64,000 nucleotides of DNA from Lactobacillus kullabergensis. GTDB taxonomy: Bacteria; Bacillota; Bacilli; Lactobacillales; Lactobacillaceae. The notes under the pieces are model-generated. The model saw only the letters and a list, made by a program, of their open reading frames with translations. It was not told the DNA's origin and did no database searches. The stretch covers positions 820,817 to 884,816 of the forward strand of contig NZ_KQ033871.1 in assembly GCF_000967195.1 (NCBI RefSeq), given 5' to 3'. The translations under genes and the position numbers were made by a program. Shown here piece after piece: positions 8,893 through 19,590 of the stretch (positions are counted from its first letter, which is position 1; every line of letters begins with the position of its first letter).

Positions 8893-10050
8893 GTGATTTA
8901 CTTTGATAACAGCGCCACGACCAAAATTGATCCTGCTGTTTTAGCGACTTATGATAAAGTAGCACAAACTATTTGGGGTAATCCATCTAGTTTACATAAA
9001 CTGGGAGACCGTGCTTACCAACTTTTGGAAAGCTCGCGTAAACAGATTGCTAATCTTTTGGGTACAAAGCAGGATGAAATTTTCTTTACTTCCGGTGGTA
9101 CAGAATCAAACAATTGGGCTATAAAGGGCACAGCATTTCAAAAACGTCAATTTGGCAAGCATCTCATTACATCGAGTGTTGAACATGCTTCTGTCGCTAA
9201 TGCTTTTAATGCGCTGGAATACATCGGTTTTCGCGTAACTCACTTGCCAGTTGATAAACAAGGGCGTGTCAATGTCAATGATTTGCGCAATGCTCTTGAT
9301 TCTGACACCACATTAGTTTCAATAATGGGTGTCAATAATGAGATTGGTTCAATCCAGCCAATTGATGAGATCAGTGATTTATTGTCTAACTATCCGACTG
9401 TGAGCTTTCACGTTGATAATGTTCAGGCATTGGGTAAAAATATTTGGTCACGAGTTTTTACTCCTCGTGTTGATTTCTCTAGCCTTTCCGCCCATAAATT
9501 TCACGCACCCAGAGGTACTGGTGTCCTTTATAAAAAAGAAGGCAAGATGCTGGATCCCTTACATGATGGTGGCGGACAGGAAAAAGGTCTTAGATCTGGC
9601 ACAGAAAATTTGCCGGCGATAGCGGGGATGGCTAAGGCTGTACGCTTACTTTTAGAAAATGAACCGGAAAAAGCCGCGAGAGAGGCTGCTATTAAGGAGA
9701 AAATAGTAAATTATTTGCAGGGCAAGCCTGGCATAACTATATTTTCTCCTGTCGATGACAATTTTGCGCCTCATATTTTATGTTTTGCACTTGAAGGCAT
9801 CAGGGGAGAAACTTTAGTCCATACACTTGAAGAATATGACATTTATACTTCCACTACTTCCGCATGCTCCTCTACTAAAGTTGATCAAGCCAGCACATTA
9901 GTAGCAATGCATGTTGATGATAAAATTGCCACCAGTGCAATTCGTCTCAGTTTTGATGAATCCAATACGCTTGATGAAGCGGATGAGTTTATAAGAGTTT
10001 TTGACAAAATTTACCGTCATTTTGCCCCAATTAATCATTTAGGAGAATAG
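8893..10050 (+). CDS. Cysteine desulfurase, NifS type, partner of ThiI
   Basis: A 385-residue class V PLP enzyme that takes sulfur from cysteine as a protein persulfide. It begins (V)IYFDNSATT; the PLP lysine is in [15 protein letters not shown] (about K202) and the mobile catalytic Cys loop is [11 protein letters not shown]. It has [11 protein letters not shown] and the [14 protein letters not shown] motif. I chose GTG at 8893 because GGAGGAG lies about 8 bases before it; the GTG at 8872 has no site. thiI follows after 7 bp, so it probably supplies sulfur for 4-thiouridine in tRNA, as NifZ does in Bacillus. A second, separate desulfurase lies at 38490. Confidence 0.92.
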   Translation: MIYFDNSATTKIDPAVLATYDKVAQTIWGNPSSLHKLGDRAYQLLESSRKQIANLLGTKQDEIFFTSGGTESNNWAIKGTAFQKRQFGKHLITSSVEHASVANAFNALEYIGFRVTHLPVDKQGRVNVNDLRNALDSDTTLVSIMGVNNEIGSIQPIDEISDLLSNYPTVSFHVDNVQALGKNIWSRVFTPRVDFSSLSAHKFHAPRGTGVLYKKEGKMLDPLHDGGGQEKGLRSGTENLPAIAGMAKAVRLLLENEPEKAAREAAIKEKIVNYLQGKPGITIFSPVDDNFAPHILCFALEGIRGETLVHTLEEYDIYTSTTSACSSTKVDQASTLVAMHVDDKIATSAIRLSFDESNTLDEADEFIRVFDKIYRHFAPINHLGE

Positions 10051-10057
10051 ATTTTTT

Positions 10058-11275
10058 ATGAAATATACTGAAATAATGGTGCGTTACGGTGAGCTTTCAA
10101 CAAAAGGAAAGAACCGGAAAGATTTTATCGGTCGCTTAGCCGGTAACGTTACTAAAGTGCTGCGTGAATTTCCACAGGTTGAAATTCACCCACGCCATGA
10201 TCGGATGCATATTGTTTTAAACGATGCTCCTTTTGAAGAGGTCGACCAACGTTTAAAAAAAGTTTTTGGCATACAAACTTATTCACCAACAATTAAAGTA
10301 GAAAAAACGCTGGCGGAAATTGAAAAAACTGCACTTGCTTTAATGAAAGAAACTTTTAAAAAAGGAATGACTTTCAAGGTTAACACTAAGCGCAGTGACC
10401 ATCAGTTTTTATATGATACTAATGAATTGAATAAAATGGTTGGTGACTACCTTTTTTCACACATGGATGATCTAAAGGTAGAAATGAAACATCCTGACAT
10501 TGTGCTCAGAATTGAAGTGCGTAAAGATGCAGTTTACATTTCTAACCAGCTGCTTCATGGCGCTGGGGGAATGCCAGTTGGTACTGGTGGTCGAGCTGTC
10601 ATGATGCTATCTGGAGGCATTGATTCGCCAGTGGCTTCCTATCTTGCCCTAAAACGTGGTGTTGATATTGATATGGTGCATTTTTACAGCCCACCATATA
10701 CTACCGAAAAAGCTTTGAATAAAGCTAAAGAATTAACCGGTATTTTGGCTAATTATGCTGGTAAAATCAATTTCATTGCAGTACCGTTTGCAGAAATTCA
10801 GGAAACCATTAAGGAAAAAATTCCCGAGGGCTACTTGATGACTGTGCAAAGAAGATTCATGTTACAGCTAGCTGATAAAATTAGAGCTAAAAGAAGAGGA
10901 TTGGCTATTTTTAATGGTGAGTCTGTTGGGCAAGTCGCTTCACAAACTTTAGAGTCAATGGCGGCAATTAACGATGTAACCACTACACCGGTCGTCAGAC
11001 CAGTTGCTACAATGGATAAAACCGAAATCATTAAATTAGCAGAAGAAATTGGAACATTTGATTTATCTATTCAGCCGTTCGAAGATTGCTGCACCATTTT
11101 TGCACCTCCTCGTCCAAAAACAAAACCAAAAATTGAAAAAGCACGTGAATTTGAAAATCGCCTTGATGTAGATGGCTTAATTGAACGTGCACTGGCGGGC
11201 ATACAAGTGACTTCGATTTATCCAAATGATAAGTTTTTAGCAGATAAAGCAAAAGAAGATGCTTCACTACTTTAA
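10058..11275 (+). CDS. thiI: tRNA 4-thiouridine synthase ThiI
   Basis: 405 residues: N-terminal ferredoxin-like/THUMP region ([18 protein letters not shown]) and a C-terminal adenylating PP-loop domain with [20 protein letters not shown] (about residues 183-200) and [17 protein letters not shown]. It activates U8 of tRNA for thiolation. No C-terminal rhodanese domain is present, as in other Firmicutes ThiI, so sulfur must come directly from a desulfurase such as the adjacent NifS. A DCC motif ([13 protein letters not shown]) lies near residue 344. The AGGAG ribosome site overlaps the end of nifS. Confidence 0.96.
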   Translation: MKYTEIMVRYGELSTKGKNRKDFIGRLAGNVTKVLREFPQVEIHPRHDRMHIVLNDAPFEEVDQRLKKVFGIQTYSPTIKVEKTLAEIEKTALALMKETFKKGMTFKVNTKRSDHQFLYDTNELNKMVGDYLFSHMDDLKVEMKHPDIVLRIEVRKDAVYISNQLLHGAGGMPVGTGGRAVMMLSGGIDSPVASYLALKRGVDIDMVHFYSPPYTTEKALNKAKELTGILANYAGKINFIAVPFAEIQETIKEKIPEGYLMTVQRRFMLQLADKIRAKRRGLAIFNGESVGQVASQTLESMAAINDVTTTPVVRPVATMDKTEIIKLAEEIGTFDLSIQPFEDCCTIFAPPRPKTKPKIEKAREFENRLDVDGLIERALAGIQVTSIYPNDKFLADKAKEDASLL

Positions 11276-11290
11276 AAAGTATGTTATAAT
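11263..11290 (+). promoter_or_regulatory. valS leader promoter
   Basis: TGTTATAAT with TATAAT at 11285-11290 (extended -10) and a weak TTCACT -35 at 11263-11268. The promoter overlaps the thiI stop, and the T-box begins just downstream. Confidence 0.7.
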
Positions 11291-11299
11291 ACGCCCAAA

Positions 11300-11530
11300 G
11301 CAATAATTGAGAGGTATTAACCTTATAGATAGAGAAAGGCTCGTTGATGGTGAAAAGCCGAATGAAGGTTAATTGGTAGCTCGATTGGACTGGTTGGCTG
11401 AACTGAAAGTAAGCTAATCCGGCAAATGTGCCGTTATCATTTTTAAGAGAAGCAGAATTTATTCTGCTTAACCTTAGGTGGTACCGCGGTTAATTATATC
11501 GTCCTAGACATTTTGTCTAGGACTTTTTTA
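11300..11530 (+). promoter_or_regulatory. T-box riboswitch (tRNA-Val, GUA specifier) upstream of valS
   Basis: Stem I base AATTGAG (11305-11311) pairs with CTCGATT (11380-11386); the next helix is TTAACCTT (11317-11324) with AAGGTTAA (11365-11372). The specifier loop between them has AGGTA on the 5' side and GTA (11376-11378), a valine codon, followed by a purine on the 3' side. A GATGGTGA distal loop is present. The T-box/antiterminator TTAGGTGGTACCGCGG is at 11474-11489. The competing terminator GTCCTAGACA (11501-11510) / TGTCTAGGAC (11514-11523) is followed by TTTTTTT. Uncharged tRNA-Val should stabilise the antiterminator and switch valS on. Confidence 0.93.
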
Positions 11531-11544
11531 TTGGGAGGAGAATT

Positions 11545-14184
11545 ATGACAGATTTAGCACCAAAATACGATCCGAAAGAAGTCGAACAAGGCAGATACCA
11601 AAAGTGGCTTGATCAAGACTTGTTCAAGCCATCCGGGGATAAAAAAGCACACCCATATTCTATTGTTATTCCGCCACCAAATGTTACTGGCAAACTTCAC
11701 TTAGGGCATGCCTGGGATACAGCAATTCAAGATACATTAATTCGACTCAAAAGGATGCAGGGTTATGATACTTTGTATCTTCCAGGGATGGATCATGCAG
11801 GAATTGCAACTCAAGCTAAAGTTGAAGCAAAATTACGCAAACAAGGCAAAGACCGACATGAAATGGGTCGTGAAGCTTTTGTTAAGCAAGTTTGGGACTG
11901 GAAAGATGAATACGCTGCTATTATAAAGAGTCAGTGGGCAAAATTAGGTCTGTCTCTCGACTATTCCAGAGAGAGATTCACTTTGGATAAAGGCTTATCC
12001 AAGGCAGTTCGTCGCGTTTTTGTGCAACTGTATAATGAGGGTCTAATTTACCGTGGTGAATATATTATTAATTGGGATCCGGAGCTGCAAACAGCTTTAA
12101 GTGACATTGAAGTTATTCACCAAGACGATAAAGGTGCTTTTTACCATATTAAATATCCGTTTGCTGATGGTTCCAGTTTTGTTGAGATTGCTACTACTCG
12201 TCCTGAGACAATGTTCGGTGATACTGCCGTTGCTGTGGCACCTGGAGATGAACGCTACAAGGATATAGTGGGCAAGGAACTGATTTTGCCAATAGTAGGA
12301 CGTCATATTCCAATTATTGAAGATCAACACGTTGATCCAGAATTTGGTACTGGTTTGGTAAAAATTACTCCGGCTCATGATCCTAATGACTTCTTGGTAG
12401 GCAATCGTCATAACTTAAAACGGATTAATGTAATGAATGACGACGGTACTATGAACGAAAATGCCGGTAAGTATGAAGGTATGGACCGTTTTGAATGCCG
12501 TGAAGCATTGGTTAAAGATTTAAAGGAGCAAGGCTACTTAATTAAAGTTAAGCCAATTGTACACTCAGTTGGACACTCGGAACGTTCTGGTGTTCAAGTT
12601 GAACCACGTCTGTCAACTCAATGGTTTGTTAAGATGAAACCTCTAGCGGATAAAGTTTTAGAGAATCAAAAAACTGCGGGCAAAGTCAATTTTGTACCAA
12701 AGAGGTTTGAACAAACTTTAAATCATTGGATGGAAGATGTTCATGACTGGGTAATTTCACGTCAATTATGGTGGGGACACAGAATTCCAGCTTGGTATAA
12801 CAAGAAGACTGGCGAAATGTATGTTGGCGAAGAAGCACCAAAAGACATTGAAAACTGGAAACAGGACCCAGATGTTCTAGACACCTGGTTTTCAAGTGCT
12901 TTATGGCCATTTTCAACATTAGGCTGGCCTGATGAAGATTCTGCTGATTTTAAACGCTATTTCCCAACTGATGCTTTAGTTACCGGTTATGATATTATCT
13001 TTTTCTGGGTTTCACGGATGATTTTCCAGAGTCTGCATTTTACCCACAAGAGACCATTTAATGATGTTGTTCTTCACGGCTTGATTCGTGATGAACAAGG
13101 TCGCAAGATGAGTAAATCTCTGGGTAACGGTGTTGATCCAATGGATGTTATTGATCAATATGGTGCAGATGCTTTACGCTGGTTCTTGCTCAATGGTACA
13201 GCTCCTGGACAGGATACACGTTATAATCCTAAGCAATTGGCATCTGCATGGAACTTCATTAATAAGATTTGGAATGCTGCCAGATTTGTGATTATGAATT
13301 TACCAGAAGATGCAAAAGCAGCTCATATGCCTGATACCAGCAAGTTTGATCTGTCAGACAGCTGGATTTTTGACCGCTTAAATCACACTGTAAGTGAAGT
13401 AATTCGTTTATTTGATGATTATCAATTTGGTGAAGCTGGGCGCGAACTTTATAACTTTATCTGGAATGATTTCTGCGACTGGTATATCGAAATGGCCAAA
13501 GTTGCTCTTAATGGTTCAGATGAAGAACTGAAGACTAGAAAACAAGAGAATTTAATTTGGATTCTTGATCAAATTTTACGTTTGCTTCATCCAATTATGC
13601 CATTTGTGACTGAAAAGCTGTGGCTATCAATGCCTCATGAAGGCAAATCAATCATGGTTGCGAAGTACCCTACACCTCATGATGAATTTGTTAATGATCA
13701 AGCAAGGCGCGATATGGCTTTCTTGATCGAAATTATTAAAGCTGTACGTAATATTCGAATGGAAGTTAATGCACCACTTTCTTCACCGATTGATATTATG
13801 ATTCAATTAGAAGACAGCAATAATGAACGGATTTTGACTGAAAACGAAGATTACGTCAAGAATTTCTTACATCCGAAGAACCTGACTATTGCTGCCAATA
13901 TAACTGCTCCAAAATTAGCTAAAACTGCTGTGATTGCAGGAGCTCAAATTTTTGTTCCACTAGCCGATTTAGTTAATATTGATGACGAAATCAAGCGCAT
14001 GACAAAGGAGGAGAAAGATCTCCAAGCTGAAGTTGAACGCTCAACCAAAAAACTGAACAATCAAGGCTTTGTAGCTCACGCACCAGAAGCAGTAATTAAT
14101 AAGGAAAAAGCTAAAAAAGCTGTTTATGAAAATCAACTGCAAAGTGTTCAGGAAAGAATTCAAGAATTAAAGAAGAGTGAATAA
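11545..14184 (+). CDS. valS: Valyl-tRNA synthetase
   Basis: A class I synthetase of 879 residues. HIGH-type motif HLGH (residues 52-55) within [20 protein letters not shown] at about 521-525 ([11 protein letters not shown]); the editing CP1 domain contains [15 protein letters not shown]; a C-terminal coiled-coil arm follows (from about residue 810). GGGAGGAG precedes the ATG. Controlled by the T-box ahead of it. folC starts inside its last codons, so the two are co-transcribed. Confidence 0.98.
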   Translation: MTDLAPKYDPKEVEQGRYQKWLDQDLFKPSGDKKAHPYSIVIPPPNVTGKLHLGHAWDTAIQDTLIRLKRMQGYDTLYLPGMDHAGIATQAKVEAKLRKQGKDRHEMGREAFVKQVWDWKDEYAAIIKSQWAKLGLSLDYSRERFTLDKGLSKAVRRVFVQLYNEGLIYRGEYIINWDPELQTALSDIEVIHQDDKGAFYHIKYPFADGSSFVEIATTRPETMFGDTAVAVAPGDERYKDIVGKELILPIVGRHIPIIEDQHVDPEFGTGLVKITPAHDPNDFLVGNRHNLKRINVMNDDGTMNENAGKYEGMDRFECREALVKDLKEQGYLIKVKPIVHSVGHSERSGVQVEPRLSTQWFVKMKPLADKVLENQKTAGKVNFVPKRFEQTLNHWMEDVHDWVISRQLWWGHRIPAWYNKKTGEMYVGEEAPKDIENWKQDPDVLDTWFSSALWPFSTLGWPDEDSADFKRYFPTDALVTGYDIIFFWVSRMIFQSLHFTHKRPFNDVVLHGLIRDEQGRKMSKSLGNGVDPMDVIDQYGADALRWFLLNGTAPGQDTRYNPKQLASAWNFINKIWNAARFVIMNLPEDAKAAHMPDTSKFDLSDSWIFDRLNHTVSEVIRLFDDYQFGEAGRELYNFIWNDFCDWYIEMAKVALNGSDEELKTRKQENLIWILDQILRLLHPIMPFVTEKLWLSMPHEGKSIMVAKYPTPHDEFVNDQARRDMAFLIEIIKAVRNIRMEVNAPLSSPIDIMIQLEDSNNERILTENEDYVKNFLHPKNLTIAANITAPKLAKTAVIAGAQIFVPLADLVNIDDEIKRMTKEEKDLQAEVERSTKKLNNQGFVAHAPEAVINKEKAKKAVYENQLQSVQERIQELKKSE

Positions 14185-15463
14185 TGTGACTTTTACTAAA
14201 GCTCAAGATGTGATTAATTATTTATATTCACTTCCTAAATTACATGAAAAGGCAGATCTATCTTACATAAAAAAAGTGCTGACCTTTTTGGATAATCCGC
14301 AAGATAAAGTTAAAACAATTCACGTCACGGGCACTAATGGTAAAGGATCTACTTCATACTATTTGAGCAGCTTGCTGCAAAAGGCCGGTCAGAAGACTGG
14401 CCTTTTTGTTTCGCCATATGTATTCGAATTTAACGAACGTATTCAATTAAATGGGCAAAATATTAGTGACGCAGATTTAGTAAAGACAGCTAATGCCATA
14501 GAATCAGCTTTGACAAAAATTCGTAAAACAAACAACAATTTTTCTTTAGTAACTTTTGAGTATGAAGTGGTAATGGCCTTTTTCTATTTTGCAAGAAAAA
14601 AATGTGATTATGCTGTCATAGAAGTCGGTATAGGCGGTGAACATGACAAGACAAACGTGATTACACCTGAAGTCAGCATAATTACCACGATTGGTTTAGA
14701 TCATGAACAAATTATCGGACCCACACTTCAGGATATTGCGCGTGAAAAAAGTGGAATAATTAAAAGGAATCGTCCTGTAGTTTTGGGTAATATTTCTAAA
14801 GAGGTGTTGCCCATAATTCAGCAAAAAGCACAAAAAGAACATGCGACAATAAAACTATTAGGAAAAGATTTTAAAATTTCCTTGCAAGAAAATTTAACTT
14901 ATCAAGATCAAAATAAGAAAATTTCCTTTTTACCCAGACCTTTAGTAGAAGGTTATGATGTAGGTATCGCTATTTCTGCTGTTAGCCTTTTGGGAGTGAA
15001 ACTTTCTGCAGCTGAAATTAAAGAGGCAATAAATCAAACCAAAATTCCTGGTCGTTATCAAATAGTGCAAAATAACCCATTAGTTATTCTTGATGGCGCA
15101 CATAATATTCAAGCCATGCAAAACCTGCTTAATTTTGCTCATTTTGACCAGAAGAAAAAACAGGGCAAAGTTAAAGTTTTGATTATGATGATGAAAGATA
15201 AGGATATTGAGCAAGTATTTAAATTGTTTAAACCAGAAGATGAAGTATACATTACAACAATTGATTATCCTCGTGCAGCCAAGAAAAAAGATTTCCCGAC
15301 TTGGATTCAAGAAAAATACCAATACCAAGCTGACTGGGAAACATCTTTTAGGAGTTTAAAGCAGAAGAGTCAAACAAATGATATACTGCTAGTGACGGGA
15401 TCGTTTTATTTAGTCGGAAATATTTTACAAATGGAGACAAAAAATGCAGGTTCAAGGTCTTAA
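14177..15463 (+). CDS. folC: Folylpolyglutamate synthase / dihydrofolate synthase
   Basis: A 428-residue Mur-ligase-like ATPase: P-loop [28 protein letters not shown], the [16 protein letters not shown] region, the [24 protein letters not shown] signature and PGRYQIV...LDGAHN near residue 300. It adds glutamate to folates for retention and one-carbon metabolism. Start GTG 14177 overlaps the valS stop by 8 bases; an alternative GTG at 14186 is equally possible, and neither has a strong ribosome site. Translational coupling to valS is likely. Confidence 0.93.
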   Translation: MNNVTFTKAQDVINYLYSLPKLHEKADLSYIKKVLTFLDNPQDKVKTIHVTGTNGKGSTSYYLSSLLQKAGQKTGLFVSPYVFEFNERIQLNGQNISDADLVKTANAIESALTKIRKTNNNFSLVTFEYEVVMAFFYFARKKCDYAVIEVGIGGEHDKTNVITPEVSIITTIGLDHEQIIGPTLQDIAREKSGIIKRNRPVVLGNISKEVLPIIQQKAQKEHATIKLLGKDFKISLQENLTYQDQNKKISFLPRPLVEGYDVGIAISAVSLLGVKLSAAEIKEAINQTKIPGRYQIVQNNPLVILDGAHNIQAMQNLLNFAHFDQKKKQGKVKVLIMMMKDKDIEQVFKLFKPEDEVYITTIDYPRAAKKKDFPTWIQEKYQYQADWETSFRSLKQKSQTNDILLVTGSFYLVGNILQMETKNAGSRS

Positions 15464-16124
15464 TGATGAAATTAAGGGAATATTATTCGATATGGACGGA
15501 TTGCTAGTCAATTCTGAAAATTTGTATTGGGAAGCTAACATACAGGCTGCTAAAGAAGCAAATCTAGGTACCCCAGACGATATCTATCTTAAATTAGTTG
15601 GCTCAACAACCACTGATATGGACGATTTTTATCGTAAATACTTTAAAAATAAGAAGCAGCGGGACCAATTTATTAAGCGTACGGATGAGTTGGTGTGGCA
15701 GTGGACCGAGGAAGGTAAACTAAAATTACGCCCCGGAGTCCAAGAAGCTCTTGATCTTTTTCAAAAAGCTGGTTTACCTATGGCAGTGGTTACCAGTAAC
15801 ACCGAAGATGTGGTAGAGCATAATTTGTGGGCAACAGGTAGCCGCAATTATTTTCAGTTTCATTTAAATTATGATGATGTTAGAAAAAATAATGTTCAGC
15901 CAAAGCCTGCTCCGGATATTTATCTTTTGGCTGCTCAAAAATTACATGTTCCTCAAAATAAAATTCTAGCCTTTGAAGATTCTTCTCCCGGATTGCTTGC
16001 GGCCGTTAATGCAGGTTTAAAGTGCGTAATGGTGCCTGATTTAATTCCGGCAAGTAAAAACGACTATCAAAATGCTGCATTTGTCTGTAAAGATTTTTAT
16101 GAATTTCTGAAAAAGGTTTGTTAA
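15444..16124 (+). CDS. HAD-superfamily sugar-phosphatase-like hydrolase
   Basis: 226 residues. The nucleophile motif is GILFDMDGLLVNSE (Asp at about 16, general acid Asp +2), followed by a helical cap. Motif II is VVTSNT, motif III Lys is in KPAPDIYL, and motif IV is FEDSSPGLLAAVNAG. This is the beta-phosphoglucomutase/phosphatase subgroup. Substrate unknown; probably a sugar or metabolite phosphatase. The ATG sits 20 bases inside folC, after GGAGACA, so it is translated with folC. Such HAD genes commonly lie next to folC in lactobacilli. Confidence 0.85.
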   Translation: MQVQGLNDEIKGILFDMDGLLVNSENLYWEANIQAAKEANLGTPDDIYLKLVGSTTTDMDDFYRKYFKNKKQRDQFIKRTDELVWQWTEEGKLKLRPGVQEALDLFQKAGLPMAVVTSNTEDVVEHNLWATGSRNYFQFHLNYDDVRKNNVQPKPAPDIYLLAAQKLHVPQNKILAFEDSSPGLLAAVNAGLKCVMVPDLIPASKNDYQNAAFVCKDFYEFLKKVC

Positions 16125-16159
16125 TTTTCAACGTATTTAATAGTGAAAGGAATGGTTTT

Positions 16160-16783
16160 ATGGAATTGATAAAATCTAATCACTATTTATTGAAAACTGA
16201 CTGGGAAATGTTAAACAGCCTTTTTGCTGAGTTGAAAGAACGTGGAATAGAGAAGTTCGATGAACTTTTTATAAAACTGACAGAGCTAAAAATCATGAAT
16301 TTCGATGATTTGCTCAAATATATTTCTGGCAGTCAATGCGATAAAAATTTAGCTGTTCTTTGTGAGGGACTGCTTGAAAGACTGAGGTCGGCGGTTCCAG
16401 ATCGTGAACTTATTATGACATCCAGTGATGAAGTAGGTACCTATTTATTGGATAAGTTGGCTGGTCGTAAACAAGAAGAGCTTTGGGCAGTTTATATTGA
16501 TAACAGTAATCATATTGTTGCTGAAAAAAGATTATTTCAAGGAACTTTAGATAAGTCAATTGCTCACCCACGGGAAATTTTCCGTTGGGCAGTAATTTAT
16601 GCCTGTGCTGGCTTTTTTGTGGTTCATAATCATCCAAGTGGCAATTTAATTCCATCAAAAAGCGATATAGAGCTAACAAAAATGCTTTTTGCAGCTTCTG
16701 AATTATTTCATATTGACTTTCTTGATCATTTTATTGTGGGGAAGGGACAATATGTGAGTTTGCGTGAACGGCAATTATTTTAA
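16160..16783 (+). CDS. radC: RadC family (MPN+/JAMM) protein
   Basis: 207 residues: a short helix-hairpin-like N-terminus and a C-terminal RadC/JAB1-MPN metalloprotein domain with HNHPSGN and the trailing S..D..LT motif, the likely zinc site. The biochemical role of RadC is unsettled despite its name; it is not clearly a repair gene. I chose ATG 16160 (GAAAGGA ribosome site); the upstream TTG at 16118 overlaps the HAD gene and lacks a site. It stands before mreB, a conserved Firmicutes order. Confidence 0.9.
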   Translation: MELIKSNHYLLKTDWEMLNSLFAELKERGIEKFDELFIKLTELKIMNFDDLLKYISGSQCDKNLAVLCEGLLERLRSAVPDRELIMTSSDEVGTYLLDKLAGRKQEELWAVYIDNSNHIVAEKRLFQGTLDKSIAHPREIFRWAVIYACAGFFVVHNHPSGNLIPSKSDIELTKMLFAASELFHIDFLDHFIVGKGQYVSLRERQLF

Positions 16784-16830
16784 ATTCATCTTAAAGTTAC
16801 ATTTCATTTTCTTTTTTAAGTTGCACTTTA

Positions 16831-16839
16831 TGCTATAAT
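16831..16839 (+). promoter_or_regulatory. mreB promoter (extended -10)
   Basis: TGCTATAAT at 16831-16839 is an extended -10; no good -35 at 17 bp. It lies 43 bp before the mreB GTG. Confidence 0.65.
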
Positions 16840-16881
16840 TATTCAAGATTTAGAGACTGCAATAATTAAGGAGAGATTTAC

Positions 16882-17886
16882 GTGTTTGGATTAGGAGCAA
16901 AAAATATTGGCATCGATTTAGGGACGGCCAATACTCTTGTTTATATGGAAGGCAAAGGAATTGTTTTAAGGGAGCCTTCTGTTGTGGCTAAAAATACCCA
17001 TACTGGAAAAGTAATTGCGGTAGGGTCAGAAGCAAGAGAAATGATCGGAAGGACACCGGAAAGCATAGTGGCTATCAGGCCAATGAAAGATGGTGTAATT
17101 GCTGATTATGATACAACTGCCTCTATGCTTAAGTATTTTATAGAAAAGACTGTAGGCAACTCCAAACCTTCAGCTATGATTTGTGTACCTTCGGGAGTAA
17201 CTGAAGTTGAAAAACGGGCAGTTATTGATGCCGCTCGTGTAGCTGGTGCGCGTGAAGCCTTTGTAATAGAAGAACCGTTTGCAGCCGCCATTGGAGCTGG
17301 ATTGCCAGTAATGGATCCTACTGGTTCAATGGTCGTGGATATTGGTGGTGGGACTACTGATGTAGCAACGATTTCTCTTGGTGGAATTGTTTCATCTACA
17401 TCAATTCGTCAAGCTGGTGATAAGTTTAATACTGCAATTGTAAATTATGTACATTCAAATTTTAATCTTTTGATCGGTGAAAGAACCGCTGAAGACATAA
17501 AAATCCAAATTGGCTCCGCTTCAGTTGAAAAGGCAGAAGGAATTGAATCTGTCAATATTCGTGGACGTGATTTAGTTACCGGATTGCCAAAATCAGTTGA
17601 TGTTAAAGCAGTTGATGTTTCAAAAGCAATTCAAGATGTTGTTCAAGATATTATTGTTGCTATTAAAGAAACTCTAGAACAAACCTCTCCTGAAATTGCA
17701 GCGGATGTAATTGATCATGGTATTGTGCTAACTGGTGGCGGTGCTTTACTTAAGAATTTGCCAGATGTTATTTCAGAAGCTACTAAAGTTCCAGTATTTA
17801 TAGCACAAGACCCATTAGATTGTGTTGCAGTTGGTACAGGTGAGTCTCTGAAAAATATTGAAGTAATGCGTAGAAGTCGCAGATAA
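16882..17886 (+). CDS. mreB: Rod-shape determining actin homolog MreB
   Basis: 334 residues with the actin-fold signature: phosphate-1 [27 protein letters not shown], phosphate-2 [11 protein letters not shown] and the adenosine motif [12 protein letters not shown]. Membrane-associated filaments guide lateral wall synthesis. The GTG start follows AAGGAGAG. First gene of mreBCD, with its own promoter. Confidence 0.97.
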   Translation: MFGLGAKNIGIDLGTANTLVYMEGKGIVLREPSVVAKNTHTGKVIAVGSEAREMIGRTPESIVAIRPMKDGVIADYDTTASMLKYFIEKTVGNSKPSAMICVPSGVTEVEKRAVIDAARVAGAREAFVIEEPFAAAIGAGLPVMDPTGSMVVDIGGGTTDVATISLGGIVSSTSIRQAGDKFNTAIVNYVHSNFNLLIGERTAEDIKIQIGSASVEKAEGIESVNIRGRDLVTGLPKSVDVKAVDVSKAIQDVVQDIIVAIKETLEQTSPEIAADVIDHGIVLTGGGALLKNLPDVISEATKVPVFIAQDPLDCVAVGTGESLKNIEVMRRSRR

Positions 17887-17890
17887 TACA

Positions 17891-17918
17891 AAAAGTCGGC
17901 TATTATTGCCGATTTTTC
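17891..17918 (+). terminator. Hairpin with T-run between mreB and mreC
   Basis: AAAAGTCGGC (17891-17900) pairs with GCCGATTTTT (17908-17917) with one G-U, directly after the mreB stop. It looks like a partial terminator that would make mreB more abundant than mreCD. Confidence 0.65.
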
Positions 17919-17936
17919 TTTAGGGACTGTTTCCAA

Positions 17937-18788
17937 ATGAAGAAATTTTTACAGAATAAAAAACTGTTGTCAGCATGTCTTGCAGTTATTGTAGTATTTA
18001 TAGTTTTAGGTGGTAGTGTTAGCTTGCGTAATAAGCGCAACACTCCATTAATTATTCAAAGCTTTGGTAATGATATAGTCGCTGTAGGGTCAAGGATTAT
18101 TGATTTTCCTCTTAGTTTTGTGTCTGGCAGTTTAAATAATGTGCATGATTTGCTGAATACTCAAGATGAAAATAACTATCTTAAGAGCCAAATAACCGAT
18201 TTGGAACAAACAAAGGCTCGTAACTCAAGTCTTGAAGCTGAAAATAAACAACTTAAGTCCGCTTTAAAGTTAAAAGAAACTTTAACTGACTATAATATGG
18301 TTCAAGCCTCGGTAATTTCGCGTTCACCAGACAGCTGGACAGACCTTTTGGTTATTAACAAGGGAACTACTTCTGGCTTACGTAAAAACATGGCCGTGAT
18401 GTCGGGCGGTGGAGTTATTGGTCGTATAATAGAAGTAAATGCTGCTTCTGCCAAGGTGGAATTAATTACCACTAGTGACAAGTCGGCAAACCGTTTTGCA
18501 GTTCAAGCTCAAGCCACAAATGGAAAAAAGGTTCATGGCATAATTACAGTGATAGGTAACAAGACTTTAGCCTTTACTCAAGCAATGGATAGTAAAAAAC
18601 TTAAGCGTGGTACGAAAATTTACACTAGTGGAATGGGTGGTAATTCTCCTAAAGGATTATTAGTAGGAACTATTTCTGCTACAACACATGACTCATTTGG
18701 CTTATCTGATTTAATCAAAATAAATCCAGCTGGCGAATTAAACGATCCTTCAGTTGTCACTGTTATCAAAAGGAAAGTGAACGACTAA
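17937..18788 (+). CDS. mreC: Rod-shape determining protein MreC
   Basis: 283 residues: an N-terminal membrane helix (about 9-27), a coiled coil (about 75-110) and a beta-rich extracellular domain with VISRSPDSW.DLLVINKGTTSGL and AVMSGGGVIGRI, the MreC core. It links MreB to the wall-synthesis complex outside the membrane. The ribosome site (TAGGGA) is weak and distant, and a terminator-like hairpin lies before it, so expression is probably below that of mreB. Stop overlaps mreD by one base. Confidence 0.95.
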   Translation: MKKFLQNKKLLSACLAVIVVFIVLGGSVSLRNKRNTPLIIQSFGNDIVAVGSRIIDFPLSFVSGSLNNVHDLLNTQDENNYLKSQITDLEQTKARNSSLEAENKQLKSALKLKETLTDYNMVQASVISRSPDSWTDLLVINKGTTSGLRKNMAVMSGGGVIGRIIEVNAASAKVELITTSDKSANRFAVQAQATNGKKVHGIITVIGNKTLAFTQAMDSKKLKRGTKIYTSGMGGNSPKGLLVGTISATTHDSFGLSDLIKINPAGELNDPSVVTVIKRKVND

Positions 18789-19321
18789 TGAAGACACTGC
18801 GAAAATTTACTCTTGTCTTAGCATTATATGTTGCTATAGCTATTAGTGGCAGCTTGTCCTTTTACCTGCATCAGTTTTTCTCATTTGGCAAAGCTTCTAA
18901 CTTATTAGTACCTGTTAGTATGATGCTAATCGCGCTATTTGATGACACTAATGATAAAGAAATTTGGTTGGCTTTAGGTGCAGGTATAGTCAGTGACATT
19001 TATTTTTTTGGCATTATAGGTATTTACGCAATTATTTTGCCAATAGTTTCATGGCTATTGCAAAAATCTGCACGATTTTTGCCTGAGGTATTTTGGGCCA
19101 GAGTTCTAGCAGTTTTAATTGCTTCTGTTCTAACTCAAGGCTTCATGTGGCTGATTTTGAATATGACAGGTTTGTCAAGTATTGGTATTTTGAAGCTGGT
19201 GCAAAGTATTTTGCCAACTCTGTGCTGGGTATTTATATTTATTTGTGCCACCTATAAATTATGGTGGAATCTGGCTCTTAACTATCCTTTTATGGTTAAT
19301 TTAGAAAATTACCGGCAATAA
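18788..19321 (+). CDS. mreD: Rod-shape determining membrane protein MreD
   Basis: 177 residues, about five hydrophobic membrane spans, of MreD size and composition, starting one base inside the mreC stop. Sequence conservation is low, as usual for MreD, so the call leans on position. minCD genes, which follow mreD in many Firmicutes, are not here. Confidence 0.9.
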   Translation: MKTLRKFTLVLALYVAIAISGSLSFYLHQFFSFGKASNLLVPVSMMLIALFDDTNDKEIWLALGAGIVSDIYFFGIIGIYAIILPIVSWLLQKSARFLPEVFWARVLAVLIASVLTQGFMWLILNMTGLSSIGILKLVQSILPTLCWVFIFICATYKLWWNLALNYPFMVNLENYRQ

Positions 19322-19350
19322 AAAACGTGAGATATAAGTCTCACGTTTTT
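19321..19350. terminator. Bidirectional terminator between mreD and the DUF4044 gene
   Basis: AAAAACGTGAGA (19321-19332) pairs perfectly with TCTCACGTTTTT (19339-19350). It overlaps the last base of mreD and the stop of the minus-strand gene, ending both transcripts. Confidence 0.9.
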
Positions 19351-19490
19351 TATTCGAAAAAGCCAAAGCTTGATAATGCACCAACAGCCTGCATTACAAC
19401 TGCCGCTAATGTAATTATTGCCATCAGCCAAGCCATAGCAATTGTTAATTTTTGAAATTTGGATCTCTTTTTCTTATGTCTTCGCGTCAT
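19350..19490 (-). CDS. Small single-span membrane protein, DUF4044-like (46 aa)
   Basis: Read on the minus strand: ATG at 19490, stop TAA at 19350-19352. The product starts MTRRHKKKRSKFQKLTIAMA, followed by one membrane helix (about residues 16-40) and a short Phe-rich tail. A strong AGGAGGT ribosome site lies 6 bases upstream, and a promoter (19515-19543) and a shared terminator frame it. The basic KKKRSKFQK head with a WLMAIIT-type helix matches small DUF4044 proteins of Lactobacillales as I recall them. Function unknown. It lies between two cell-envelope operons, which may be chance. Confidence 0.85.
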   Translation of the reverse strand: MTRRHKKKRSKFQKLTIAMAWLMAIITLAAVVMQAVGALSSFGFFE

Positions 19491-19514
19491 TGATTGACCT
19501 CCTACTTGAACAAT

Positions 19515-19543
19515 ATTTTATGCTACTTAATAGTTTTTTTCAA
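19515..19543 (-). promoter_or_regulatory. Promoter of the 46-aa gene
   Basis: On the minus strand: TTGAAA (19538-19543), 17-bp spacer, TAAAAT (19515-19520), 24 bases before the ATG. Confidence 0.7.
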
Positions 19544-19590
19544 TCGCGGAGTAAGATAAAATAGATATTAAATGATAGAGGATGTAGCCA

